DNA of 18,312 nucleotides from Bacteroidales bacterium (GTDB taxonomy: Bacteria; Bacteroidota; Bacteroidia; Bacteroidales; Bacteroidaceae), in the NCBI GenBank assembly GCA_004558535.1, contig SFCP01000023.1, positions 1 to 18,312 on the forward strand, given 5' to 3'. The position numbers and the translations under genes are program-made. The notes under the pieces are model-generated. The model did no database searches and had not been told where the DNA came from. It saw only the letters and a list, made by a program, of their open reading frames with translations. Positions 9,801 to 14,560 of the stretch are shown in pieces; positions within the stretch are counted from its first letter, which is position 1, and each line of letters begins with the position of its first letter.

Positions 9801-10614
9801 GGCATCGCCTCGTCAGCTGACAGTCATCGGTGCCCGTCCCGCCCTGTCGGATAAGGAGATTTCCGTAGAGCCCGGCTGGAACTGGATCGCTTTCAACGAG
9901 ACGTCCATTATCAGTGTTGCTGACGCCTTTGCAGGCATCACACCCGAGGATGGTGACCTCGTGAAGGGCAAGCAGGGCTTCGCTATCTACGATGGATACG
10001 AGTGGGAAGGCTCCCTGCAGGCACTGACGCCCGGACAAGGCTACATGTACCTGAGCAAGGCTACGGGCACACGCACTTTCAACTATCCCGCAACACTCAC
10101 GCAAATCAGCCAGGGAATGCAGGCGATAGCACAGCGTAGCACAAGCGCGTTCAATCCTGTCAGCCACAACCTCTTCCCGGGCAACATGACCGTGGTGGCT
10201 CGTGTGACCTACGACAACGAGCCGATGTCCGACATCGAGGTGGGTGTATTCTCCGGCGATGAATGTCGCACGGCAAACTACACCGACGGCCAGGGAATCG
10301 TGTTCCTCACCATCCCCGGAAATGCACGCGAGAACCTCTCGTTCGTCATTTCTTACAATGGCGAGATGGTACAGTCTCCCACCACTATTCTCTACGAGGA
10401 AGATGGTGTAATCGGCAACCCGGGTGAACCGTTCGTACTTGCCTTTGGCGATGGCTCCGTTACCGCAATCAGCGGTGTCGGCACCGCGAACCAACAGGAA
10501 TATTGGTACACGATTGGCGGTGTTCGGTTGACCGAAAAGCCCACCATGCCGGGAGTCTATTATCATGTGAAACCAGACGCTACCTTACACGGTGAAAAAG
10601 TAGTCATCAAATGA
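847..10614 (+). CDS. Giant secreted LamG / carboxypeptidase-regulatory-like surface protein (3255 aa)
   Basis: The protein is exported: basic n-region (residues 2-25), hydrophobic core VLVVLLVALLSFG, and SARA cleavage site near 43/44. No other in-frame ATG fits. Approximate order: unknown N-terminal domain (45-210); three fibronectin-III-like units (380-450, 489-563, 593-661); a carboxypeptidase-regulatory/Cna-B-like fold (684-1005) interrupted by a LamG domain (742-905); another such fold (1008-1073) and a weaker one (1102 on); an unrecognised Ser/Thr-rich centre (1523-1845); a Big_5/SbsA-like Ig domain (2157-2210); LamG 2 (2222-2380) and LamG 3 (2404-2592); a BACON-like domain (2699-2794); two GW(S/N)W repeats (2920-2998, 3006-3084); and a C-terminal tail (3216-3255) ending GEKVVIK, which resembles T9SS tails. 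The family is known in Bacteroidales as LamG-containing proteins of unknown function. Sugar or matrix binding is inferred. The frame is intact. Confidence 0.9.
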   Translation: MKRKPNQRKHSLACFASGGKPRWGKVLVVLLVALLSFGQSARAVDRSAPTIHHIEGYNAPGRAYLKFGMNYFNYHESNSGFSGDVELWLNGVHVCNLNDAWEYITDRRPGKNEDYIKDHDYWSVLGEELPFDKSGYKGVVVLTNSGESNDKWISIDVNILLEKIPTWRANKTIDVMVSGRWEYVNDKNQFQPVKDPCNVIFAFDPPSFGTWPSVAQLKYTGNKAVSITMSGMKRETYDYYNGTRNSGTWTYGLQFSNQERLVLDNKYLLNILKYSDNTAPTAVSVNSKFKEANTGITEATVTLEVDNWKSYELYPAISRIARKYTMFQYDKSYTRDVNFLNVYSSPVWVNGNPRPFQASSTSTEQHKKDSAMTITSDAWKKEVTVSWMPQVYDKKHLNSGKWVVFRDGEKVGTISFDASKAISRTVFTDRTDKTYGTTYTYTVAFQPNGWSDITSPSEATGLTASQSYEFKRENPFPEKSLTATNNLEKQINVTINFMSFSDASSSKSYTLSLYRRKKGTSDWGSAIKTATVNSPTMNSYTFNDTGLENPCAVYQYRVGVVAQDGYTFYSPEAEGGIEGESAVTSVSASRGTYSGMVRITWEADQVGVAPTYFYVQRRLMSSTDEKDYVTLYKTSGVAKTYSYEDVTAQAGSYYQYRVQCYRECDGQLSEGLSRETDGFALATGVISGRVSYGTGTAVQGVKVSLTKTSGDATDAQQSFHALRMGGYSSYVRRYTGSESTTLFNKPWTVQTYFKTDSIMPRRCVLYRTEFLVLYVRGDGYVSAQTGSDLIVWNCKLTPGVFYNISLASDGVGRSTLYIVDENGKIYSKTKTSDSDASYKYGGNSTYMSFGNDWYDSGGGSDYTGVIDECRFWTKELTKEEILNNYNRILSGSEDGLYLYYKLDEGVIGESRLAYDYSKKGGVSNGRHGSIKSMKVTDEVPTSNQLSVYGLTDSEGNYTISGIPFSGDGTTYSVIPTMGVHSFTPNKVSRFVSGSSLVYSGVDFTDESSFKVNGIVRYTGTTIPVEDCVVYVDGRAASKDGELVTSNSDGKFTVSVPIGNHYVEVRKDGHTFSLGRYPEDPNNVKTTALFDRDITAPLTFWDNTTVNFTGRIVGGDIQAAKPLGYQQSNNNIGRAIIDLVYQNDNGYLNVIQDPSAPSTTESLIRNPKEVVVASQTLNIRSNSYRGDSAHVNHIYIVTDSLTGEFSALVPPLLYNLSTVKLVNTSSDNPNKGKALFSNLQIDLRDPLTENADTTIIDGKAYVYNYHTAMVDPWHTDATFNVTQSSSNPAPGAFGIPSFELHDDFGWINVPVYEYTQKSGLNYFFGKDIHPKGTGYPLYVSMEKYTFDIEAYEEYVNYDAKDPVLKAYICDRVPLSGLPVTISNALSADQIVYKEDNPVNGTPGDVYDLKTNSINLDSLGRFSYTWMAGLPKITSPHARAVQFYYQIDGRTFEWREGGLEAIILGSVPSGNNYVTAGPDIVDMVLRDPPGTASSATWVSGTTTSTIRTEGTTWSGQTYVGVTKEMGIAVTIATGVVGFMTESRSEVKHDLEAGITTITQGESGNSCTRSVTIENAYSTSANPEYVGANGDIFIGSSTNLIYGEAKEVGLCRSSADSPVTLRLQKMMTTGLTFGTEFVHSANHIQNVLLPKLYELRDSLLLTVDNMNTFVNNSEHTVYVTELTPDDPRYGTDNDDWDAWGDVAAIGPSSSGPSYRMVRGTAVGEDEMENDMVMFYNNSIKNWEMHLAENEKQKVDVYQYRDEFLKKNVSFDAGSTVTMTQTSEVTNSVYKDKTTMGLVRGSIAFGTKINWHGFETIISEEAGGGTHIATDSTTTESTTFSYTLQETGDDDALTVDVYDYGNGWGPIFRTRGGQTSAPYEGEVRTSYYHPGQEIIMEATMKIEDPKIYVSDHDKLYKWRMASNVPTGTAANYTLALTNESETGEDVYFMLLVPDESNPNGAKMSIDGLAITGDGRMVKVPAGETVLKALQLEQTNQSILQYDSIAVVLASQSQYDPTSTWEQIADTVYVSAEFIPSSSPVRMTLNKSVMNTNTADDLLITFDQFDRYYGNLKCFRVQSYAPGASDWVTLQEYVLDDDENEMKSGKLLLPDEASVEYAYNMHGMTDGLYRFRVIAVSSYGGREIIRSSEEISIVKDMVKPKPLGMPQPSNGILGIGDDISLTFSEEIVNGAITNDNNFTIDAVLNGAEVDHSTALALQGEARTASTEASISLAGKSFSTDMWLYMEGSGTILSHGNGSEKFALSLDADKHLVVSVGSEQYVSTDVMPMNSWCYLTVSFKAGEGEGILNASVSEAASTIRLFKDCQTVTYNGVGSLTIGENMTGAIHELTMWDVAHDNEQAQLQRQRTKSPATANLMGYWRMNEGEGRTITDYARNRHLIAAGDTWYINNENKAVALDGSAYLSVFAGDLAVDNEDNQAIEFWFKADKQADEAQLLDMDRVGLWMDSEGLLKLTSDEMTYDAGTKSLTDNEWHHVAMNILRSGSTSIYVDGQRTLSTASRNVALPNCGYLYMGAHRQTTLSDDGSHTVLVGHDRYLTGYVDELRIWNATLDASTLAANRKLRLTGTESGLVAYFPFETKTLDFGQIVTDTLSASIVNDGMTRFALYGNDKVTFTDEAPALKPKPVLTNVPFSFTASKEKVVINLEADPVIIEGCTINFKVRDVRDVNGNWCDPICWSAYVSRNSLAWDNDQLSIVQAAGDETTVSATITNKGGAQQEWHLSGLPQWLKVSAEDGFIDPLAATEIHFTVGATCPIGKYAETIYLVNGDDIALPLALNVTVTGDVPDWSVDAGKYSSTMNLVGTLSINGVASNDPDDILAAFVDGECRGVAKPVYNKRYDEYFVMLDVACDETEKDKNVTFSIYDASTGIIWPVAQPSQEVLLSSGAVYGTFSAPVNLNALDLIQQTLSLGSGWSWTSFAVKPEDMRVASVMKDVETETLVVKSKVASSMFYEEGWSGSLTDFNNREMYKVLMASPRQLTVIGARPALSDKEISVEPGWNWIAFNETSIISVADAFAGITPEDGDLVKGKQGFAIYDGYEWEGSLQALTPGQGYMYLSKATGTRTFNYPATLTQISQGMQAIAQRSTSAFNPVSHNLFPGNMTVVARVTYDNEPMSDIEVGVFSGDECRTANYTDGQGIVFLTIPGNARENLSFVISYNGEMVQSPTTILYEEDGVIGNPGEPFVLAFGDGSVTAISGVGTANQQEYWYTIGGVRLTEKPTMPGVYYHVKPDATLHGEKVVIK
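878..898 (+). other. Perfect hairpin inside the signal-peptide codons
   Basis: CGCTTGC (878-884) and GCAAGCG (892-898) pair over a 7-base loop, starting 31 bases after the first base of the ATG of the giant gene. It encodes part of the unusually long n-region of the signal peptide. Such a stem could tune early translation, or it could be a trace of an inserted palindrome; neither can be decided here. Confidence 0.5.
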
Positions 10615-10656
10615 CGTAGAGAAATTTGATGCAATAGTTGCTAATTTGAATGCAAG

Positions 10657-10691
10657 ATCCGCAGTTCATGGCTCGCCATGCTGCGGATTTT
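10657..10691 (+). terminator. Rho-independent-like terminator after the giant gene
   Basis: ATCCGCAG (10657-10664) pairs with CTGCGGAT (10681-10688), with an inner CATGG/CCATG stem over a CTCG loop, and a short T run (10688-10691) follows. It lies 42 bases after the stop codon and probably ends a single-gene transcript. Confidence 0.75.
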
Positions 10692-10785
10692 GTTATGCCC
10701 CGGCGTAGGGCGGACTTGGGGCGACGGCTGCTCCGAGGCAGCATGGTGTTCCTCCAAGTCGTACTTGGGAGAAACTATCGGGCAC

Positions 10786-10821
10786 TTTGGCGTGCAACCA
10801 TCGGCGAAAGTTTTATCTTTG
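10786..10821 (+). promoter_or_regulatory. Candidate promoter for the dehydrogenase gene
   Basis: TATCTTTG at 10814-10821 fits the Bacteroidetes -7 element. The nearest TTTG (10786-10789) is 24 bp upstream, longer than the usual 19-21, so the -33 call is weak. The leader would be about 75 nt if translation starts at 10904. Confidence 0.5.
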
Positions 10822-10903
10822 CAGCTCGGTAGGGCGCCTCGCCGGCATGAAGAGGGTGGGGAGGAGGCCCGGTTTGTACAACGTAAATACTGCTTATGTC
10901 GAA

Positions 10904-11644
10904 ATGAAGCGTAAGGTAATCATCGTGGGAGCCACTTCGGGTTTGGGTCGCGGGATAGCCGAGACCTATATAAGCCGCGGGTGGACGGTCGGCGTGGCCG
11001 GCCGCAGGGAAAACTTGTTGCAGGAAGTCGTGGCGACGGCCGGGGCTGCTCCTGCCTATTATGCGGTGTGCGACGTGACCGACCCCGTGACCGCCGTCCC
11101 CGCCCTGCAGGCGCTGGTGGAGCAGCTGGGCGGCATGGACCTGCTGGTGATGAGTGCCGGGGTAGGACGTCAGAACCCCGACTTGGACTATGCCGTGGAG
11201 TTACCCATGCTCCGGACAAACGTGACGGGATGGACGGCCATCGTGGATTGGGCCTATCGCTATTTTGTGGAGCGCGGCGGCGGACAGTTGGCCGCCATCA
11301 GCAGTATCGCCGCCCTGCGCGGACTGGCGCCTGCGCCGGCCTATTCCGCCACCAAGGCATTCCAGGCGCACTATCTCGAAGCCTTGCGCCAGCGGGCACT
11401 GGCCTCGGGCCTCCCGCTCTCCGTCACCGACATCCGGCCCGGCTTTGTCGACACGCCCCTGCTGGCTGACCCGCGTCAGTTCTTCTGGGTGCTCCCGCCC
11501 GACAAGGCTGTGCGCGCCATTGTGCGTGCCATCGACCGCCGGCGCGGCGTGGCCATCGTGACCCGTCGCTGGCGCTGGTTGGCACCGGTGATGCGCGTGG
11601 CGCCCACGTGGATGTTGGCCCGCATACTTGGCGGACGGCGATAG
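10904..11644 (+). CDS. Short-chain dehydrogenase/reductase (SDR), 246 aa
   Basis: This is a cytosolic NAD(P)-dependent oxidoreductase of the classical SDR family. Visible motifs: cofactor loop G9-x3-G13-x-G15 in GATSGLG; R34-R35 after the second strand, which suggests NADP(H); D57 for the adenine pocket; SAG at 84-86 (the usual NAG has Ser in place of Asn); N106; catalytic S134, Y147 and K151 (YSATK); and PGFVDT around the cofactor. Length is normal for the family. I chose ATG 10904 because it puts the first strand and glycine loop at the usual distance from the N-terminus; an upstream TTG (10787) would add 39 residues with no SDR features and lies inside the promoter. The substrate cannot be told. 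The gene appears to be transcribed alone, between the terminator at 10657 and the promoter at 11947. Confidence 0.92.
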   Translation: MKRKVIIVGATSGLGRGIAETYISRGWTVGVAGRRENLLQEVVATAGAAPAYYAVCDVTDPVTAVPALQALVEQLGGMDLLVMSAGVGRQNPDLDYAVELPMLRTNVTGWTAIVDWAYRYFVERGGGQLAAISSIAALRGLAPAPAYSATKAFQAHYLEALRQRALASGLPLSVTDIRPGFVDTPLLADPRQFFWVLPPDKAVRAIVRAIDRRRGVAIVTRRWRWLAPVMRVAPTWMLARILGGRR

Positions 11645-11946
11645 AAATCGGGCTTTATGTCAAGAAAATCATATTACTGTCTGCGTCAACATTAATGAAA
11701 CTTAGTCGCAGCAGTAACCCCGGTGTCCGTTACGACGCACAAAAACAGGGATAAACAAGTAAAGTCAATGCAAGGCGAGAGTAATGAAGCTTGCTTTATT
11801 GCCGATTCGCCGCCTGAGTTATATAAATAAACCTTTTGCCGGGAGAGGTGCTCCATTTCTTGGCCTCTAAAAAGCTTTCGGACACCAATGATTCCAAGAA
11901 ATTTAAGGATTTTAGGGATAAAACCAATATTTTGCCGGCTTTTGTC
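11645..11946. other. Intergenic stretch with no recognised gene
   Basis: About 300 bases with scattered in-frame stops and no convincing coding start. A 64-codon TTG-initiated frame at 11836-12030 overlaps the promoter of the next gene and is rejected. I see no clear terminator after the dehydrogenase stop. Confidence 0.5.
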
Positions 11947-11976
11947 TTGCCGGGCGAGAATATTTCCTTAATTTTG
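11947..11976 (+). promoter_or_regulatory. Promoter of the lipoprotein pair
   Basis: TTG at 11947-11949, a 19-bp spacer, then TAATTTTG at 11969-11976. Element sequence and spacing both fit the Bacteroidetes -33/-7 consensus, making this the best promoter in the window. The leader before the ATG at 12050 would be about 65 nt, with no strong Shine-Dalgarno site but an A-rich stretch (AAAACGAAAAG) just upstream of the ATG, as is common in this phylum. Confidence 0.75.
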
Positions 11977-12049
11977 TGGCGTGACGTAGGGCCGGAAAGT
12001 TCGGCCGACGCCTTGTCCTTATTATTCTAACTCCTTAAAACGAAAAGAC

Positions 12050-12421
12050 ATGAAGAAGATTTTGATGGCTGTAGCCGCATTGTCGCTCACGCTGACCTCG
12101 TGCACGAGCATTACCAAGACTGCCAAGAACATGGACGTAGAGACAGGCATGCGTTCCTGCTCCACCGCCGAACTCGAAGTAAGCGAACAAAAGGCTACCT
12201 ACACCCTGCGTCCCATCAAGGCCGAGAGAAGAGCCGGTTTGCGCAACGTCAAGAACATGGCTATCCGTGCTCTGCTGAGCGAAAAGGGAAATGCCGATGT
12301 CCTGGTGGCTCCCGATTTTATCGTCGAGAAGCACGGCCGCAAGGTGAAGAGCGTCACCGTGACGGGATACCCTGCCAAGTATAAGAACTTCAAGCCCGCA
12401 GGCGCCGGATGTGCCAGATAA
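12050..12421 (+). CDS. Small lipoprotein, 123 aa, first of a related pair
   Basis: A type II signal peptide is clear: MKK, a hydrophobic core, and lipobox LTSC with the lipidated Cys at residue 18. The residues after Cys (TSITKTAK) are not acidic, so the known Bacteroidetes surface-export signal is not evident and a periplasm-facing anchor is more likely. The mature part is about 105 residues, basic, and ends in a segment VTVTGYPAKYKNFKP. That segment and the start of the mature protein recur in the next gene (LTVIGYPAKLKNFR; CATSTKTAQ), so the two are paralogues. I do not recognise the family and assign no function. It is first in a two-gene operon with 15 bases to the next start. Confidence 0.85.
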   Translation: MKKILMAVAALSLTLTSCTSITKTAKNMDVETGMRSCSTAELEVSEQKATYTLRPIKAERRAGLRNVKNMAIRALLSEKGNADVLVAPDFIVEKHGRKVKSVTVTGYPAKYKNFKPAGAGCAR

Positions 12422-12436
12422 TAAACTGTTTTCTAC

Positions 12437-12970
12437 ATGAAACGGACCATTAAATTACTCTCAGTCCTCGCTGCCGGTGTGCTGATACTTTCCTCCTGTG
12501 CCACTTCCACGAAAACCGCCCAGGTAGCTGAAGTGCAGCCCGTGGTGTGCCAGTATCCCACTGTGGCAGATTTGGAGGTAATGCCCAAGGCGGAAAGGCA
12601 CACGCAGTGGTACAAGGGCATCATTGCCGGCCGATGCGTCAGTATGTCCGTCCGGGAAGAGAACCTCGTGGCAGAACTCCTGGCCGAGCAGGGCGCTGAT
12701 GTCTTGCTGGAGAAGAGGGTCATCCGCACGACCCGTACGTTTGGCATGCAGGAACTGACCGTCATAGGCTACCCTGCCAAGTTGAAGAACTTCCGCACGG
12801 CGACGCCCGACGACCTGAATGCCCTGAAAGTGGTGCGTCCCGCTGCTGAATGCCCTGTGTACAACGTTTCCGATACGCACGGCGGTGCAGCTCCCTGCTG
12901 CGCCACGGGCCAGAAAAAGCACGGTAAAGCGAAAGGCAAGTCTAAAAAGAGCCGTCACTGCGGTCATTGA
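12437..12970 (+). CDS. Lipoprotein, 177 aa, paralogue of the preceding gene with a Cys/His/Lys-rich tail
   Basis: Signal peptide MKRTIKLLSVLAAGVLILSSC, lipidated Cys at 21. The middle matches its neighbour: both have TKTA shortly after the lipid Cys, a run of an 'AELLAEQGADVLLE' type (neighbour: 'ALLSEKGNADVLVA'), and the GYPAK(Y/L)KNF signature. It differs by a C-terminal extension of roughly 45 residues with CC, several His, a final HCGH, and many Lys (GQKKHGKAKGKSKKS), which could bind metal or an acidic partner; that is inference. The two genes look like a tandem duplication transcribed from the promoter at 11947 and ended by the terminator at 13042. The function is unknown. Confidence 0.85.
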   Translation: MKRTIKLLSVLAAGVLILSSCATSTKTAQVAEVQPVVCQYPTVADLEVMPKAERHTQWYKGIIAGRCVSMSVREENLVAELLAEQGADVLLEKRVIRTTRTFGMQELTVIGYPAKLKNFRTATPDDLNALKVVRPAAECPVYNVSDTHGGAAPCCATGQKKHGKAKGKSKKSRHCGH

Positions 12971-13041
12971 TCGATTCGGTATCCCATTCGGCCACCTCTC
13001 TGTGCCCCTTGGGCGTCAGCGGACAGCGCCGACCTTAGCAT

Positions 13042-13081
13042 ACTCACCCGGGAACTTCGCGTCCCCGGGTGAAGTTTTTTT
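13042..13081 (+). terminator. Strong intrinsic terminator after the lipoprotein pair
   Basis: TCACCCGGG (13044-13052) pairs perfectly with CCCGGGTGA (13064-13072) over an 11-base loop, and a T7 run follows at 13075-13081. It lies about 70 bases after the stop of the second lipoprotein gene. Confidence 0.9.
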
Positions 13082-13235
13082 ATTATTGCGCCGTCCGGTA
13101 AACTTTTTAGGGCAAAAAAATGGCTCACTAAGGGGAAACCCGTATCAGCAGGAAAGACAAAAACCGGCCCCCTTGACTCGTGTCGGCCCCGTGTCGCCCC
13201 TGTGTCCGTCGGAAAAGACAAAAACCGGAAAAATC

Positions 13236-13364
13236 CCTTGCGCCGGATGCAAAATGTCTCTTGCGAGCCATGGACGCTGTAGCCGTCTGAAAATCCCTCG
13301 AGCAAGCTCGGGTATTTTCAGGCGGCTACATCATCTCCCTATCGGGTTTGCATCCAGCACAAGG
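13236..13364 (+). repeat. Cloverleaf element A, intact 129-bp copy
   Basis: Outer stem 13236-13253 with 13347-13364 (16 of 18 matched). Left hairpin 13258-13267 (CTC, loop TTGC, GAG). Central stem 13278-13294 with 13314-13330, 17 positions with a single G-T type pair. Apical palindrome around GAGCAAGCTC (13300-13309). Right hairpin 13337-13346 (CCC, loop TATC, GGG). The plan and apical motif equal those of element B although most of the sequence differs. Confidence 0.8.
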
Positions 13365-13389
13365 CGATAAACAAAAAAACAAACCTTGT

Positions 13390-13473
13390 CCTCTACGACA
13401 AGAAACACTTCCTCTACGTCAAGAATCTCCTCCTCCGCAACAAGAAACACTTCCTCCGTAGCAGTGATGTTGT
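13390..13473. repeat. Four exact-length 21-bp minisatellite units
   Basis: Units start at 13390, 13411, 13432 and 13453. Each begins CCTC(T/C) and most contain ACAAGAAACACTT or a variant. Copy 3 has only two units (17225-17268) and copy 1 has a longer, diverged array, so the unit number varies within this one window. Confidence 0.85.
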
Positions 13474-13547
13474 ATACAATTCCGTTCTTGAGGTGGATAC
13501 ATTTACTGTGTACCTCTACCCATAGAATGGTTTATTTCTGTTTATCT

Positions 13548-13674
13548 CCTTGCAGAGGATGGATGCCTTCTGTAAGAAGGTGGTGTCAGGCTTTCGGTTT
13601 GGGCGTTAAGAGCTTGCTCTTATAAGACCAAAGCGGAAGACTGACAGCAGGGCGTAGCCCCATCCTCTGCAAGG
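13548..13674 (+). repeat. Cloverleaf element B, second intact 127-bp copy
   Basis: Perfect 14-bp outer stem (13548-13561 with 13661-13674), the same side hairpins and the same apical palindrome as at 88-214, but in opposite orientation. Central stem 13581-13602 with 13628-13649. Relative to copy 1, two stem pairs changed on both sides (13589/13641 and 13591/13639), keeping the pairing. In the left small hairpin only the loop changed (TGC to TAC). Confidence 0.85.
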
Positions 13675-13876
13675 GGTTTTTCCGGTTTTTGTCTTTTCTG
13701 ACTGACACAGGGCAAGGTTTTTATCCTGACTTTTGTCTTTTCCTCCCCTCCCCTGCAGGGTCGGGGTCGGGGGAGAGGCTTCTAAAAGGAGGCTTACTTT
13801 TGAGAAAACACACTTGTTATCCCAAATTATGGGCACTACGGGTGCATAAATTGGGACTATAAATTGGGACGCTCTA

Positions 13877-13895
13877 ACCTTTTAGCGGGCAGCAA
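13877..13895 (+). promoter_or_regulatory. Shared 19-base motif, copy 1 (A(C/A)CTTTTAGCGG(G/A)CAGCAA)
   Basis: Matches 17518-17536 at 17 of 19 positions. Both lie after a composite repeat and before a promoter-like TAnnTTTG and a secreted-protein gene. It may be part of the repeat's outer flank or a separate small dispersed motif. Confidence 0.4.
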
Positions 13896-13985
13896 TAGTT
13901 CTGATTATTATCCGGCATTGTGTCATAAATCATCTTTTGTTTGTAAATATGTCGGCAGAAAGAAAGATTTGTCAAGCAAAACCAG

Positions 13986-13993
13986 TAATTTTG
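13986..13993 (+). promoter_or_regulatory. Possible -7 element of the secreted-protein cluster
   Basis: TAATTTTG fits TAnnTTTG and lies 29 bases before the ATG at 14023, so transcription would start about 22 bases before the ATG. The only TTTG nearby (13968-13971) is 14 bp upstream, too close for a normal -33 element, so the call is tentative. Confidence 0.35.
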
Positions 13994-14022
13994 CAATCAG
14001 AAACCAACTATTACCCATCAAT

Positions 14023-14541
14023 ATGAAGCAAGAAAAGAAAGAACTGCAACACTACGCGCGGCTCAGGCATCTGGTCCTCACGCTGGCGCTTTGCCTTTTC
14101 GGTGGAGCGGCGGCGTTTGCAAACGACTACAACGTGCTCATCATCCAATTCGTGGATGGGACGACACAGAGCTATGTGCTCGACACGCGTCCCAAGGTAA
14201 CCTTTGATGCACAGAACCTCTACGTACATTCGCCGCAAGTCGACGATACTTACGAATACCGGCGCGTGAAGAAGTTCGTGTTTGAGGAAGACGACGTCTC
14301 GGCCATCCAAAGCGTCAGGGAAGGCGAGTGTCGCCTGACGCTCCTCGGCGGCCATGCTGCCACGGTCAGCGGGCTGGAAGCCGGTTTGGCTGCCAAGCTC
14401 TGCGATACAGCCGGACGCCAGGTCCGCACCGCGAAGGCCGATGCCGCAGGTACGGTGAGCTTCAGCCTGCAGGGCCTGCCCGTAGGCACATACATCCTCT
14501 CCCTATCCGACGGCAAGTCGTTCAAGATCCTCAAACACTAA
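14023..14541 (+). CDS. Small secreted protein with T9SS type A-like C-terminal tail, 172 aa
   Basis: Start at ATG 14023 gives a normal signal peptide (core LVLTLALCLFGGAAAFA, cleavage near ND at 34-35). The mature part begins with a beta-rich module DYNVLIIQFVDGTTQSYVL...VTFDAQNL, of a kind seen in many short Bacteroidetes secreted proteins and loosely like the starts of the next two. The last 65 or so residues (DTAGRQVRTAKAD...GLPVGTYILSLSDGKSFKILKH) match the type A sorting domain of the type IX secretion system: G-R-x-V, then LPxGxYIL and a final K-I-x-K. The protein is therefore expected to be secreted or attached to the surface through T9SS, whose machinery is not in this window. It leads a cluster with 19 bases to the next gene. 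No enzymatic motif is seen. Confidence 0.85.
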   Translation: MKQEKKELQHYARLRHLVLTLALCLFGGAAAFANDYNVLIIQFVDGTTQSYVLDTRPKVTFDAQNLYVHSPQVDDTYEYRRVKKFVFEEDDVSAIQSVREGECRLTLLGGHAATVSGLEAGLAAKLCDTAGRQVRTAKADAAGTVSFSLQGLPVGTYILSLSDGKSFKILKH

Positions 14542-14560
14542 CCCCAAAAAACACACCGAC

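Larger units (their letters stand above)
13141..13747 (+). repeat. Composite palindromic repeat, copy 2 (most complete)
   Basis: Order: outer units (13141-13235), cloverleaf A (13236-13364), an A-rich link (GCGATAAACA then A-rich), 21-bp minisatellite (13390-13473), conserved core (13474-13530), cloverleaf B inverted (13548-13674), and inverted outer units (13675-13747). A and B face each other: both inner ends read CAAGG(C/A)GATAAACA on their own strand. The whole is therefore like a compound element built from two related palindromic modules. It has no room for a transposase. The layout recalls the minisatellite-bearing MITE of Porphyromonas gingivalis (BrickBuilt); I could not compare sequences. 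Confidence 0.85.
13748..14022. other. Upstream region of the three-gene secreted-protein cluster
   Basis: No gene here. An open frame runs in from 13864 but its extra 53 residues have no signal-peptide character, so I start the gene at 14023. The stretch holds a tandem repeat of ATAAATTGGGAC (13846-13857 and 13859-13870) and a 19-base motif shared with 17518-17536. A possible -7 element TAATTTTG lies at 13986-13993; no well-placed TTG precedes it. Confidence 0.5.

Noticed and set aside
8569..10566. 665-codon open frame on the minus strand inside the giant gene
   Set aside because: Same reason: it is antisense to LamG, BACON-like and tail domains; its composition (rich in His, Val, Arg, Gly) is that of a mirrored frame, with no promoter or signal.
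10787..10903. Upstream TTG start for the dehydrogenase
   Set aside because: It would add 39 residues without SDR features and overlap the promoter; the ATG at 10904 places the glycine loop at the normal position.
13366..13515. Possible peptide with a 7-residue repeat (LYDKKHF, LYVKNLL, LRNKKHF) in repeat copy 2
   Set aside because: The 21-bp period keeps frame here by arithmetic, but the frame is not kept in copies 1 and 3, there is no start codon with a leader, and the region is part of a palindromic element.
13864..14022. Upstream TTG start for the first secreted protein
   Set aside because: The added 53 residues would put the signal peptide deep inside the protein; ATG 14023 gives a normal one.
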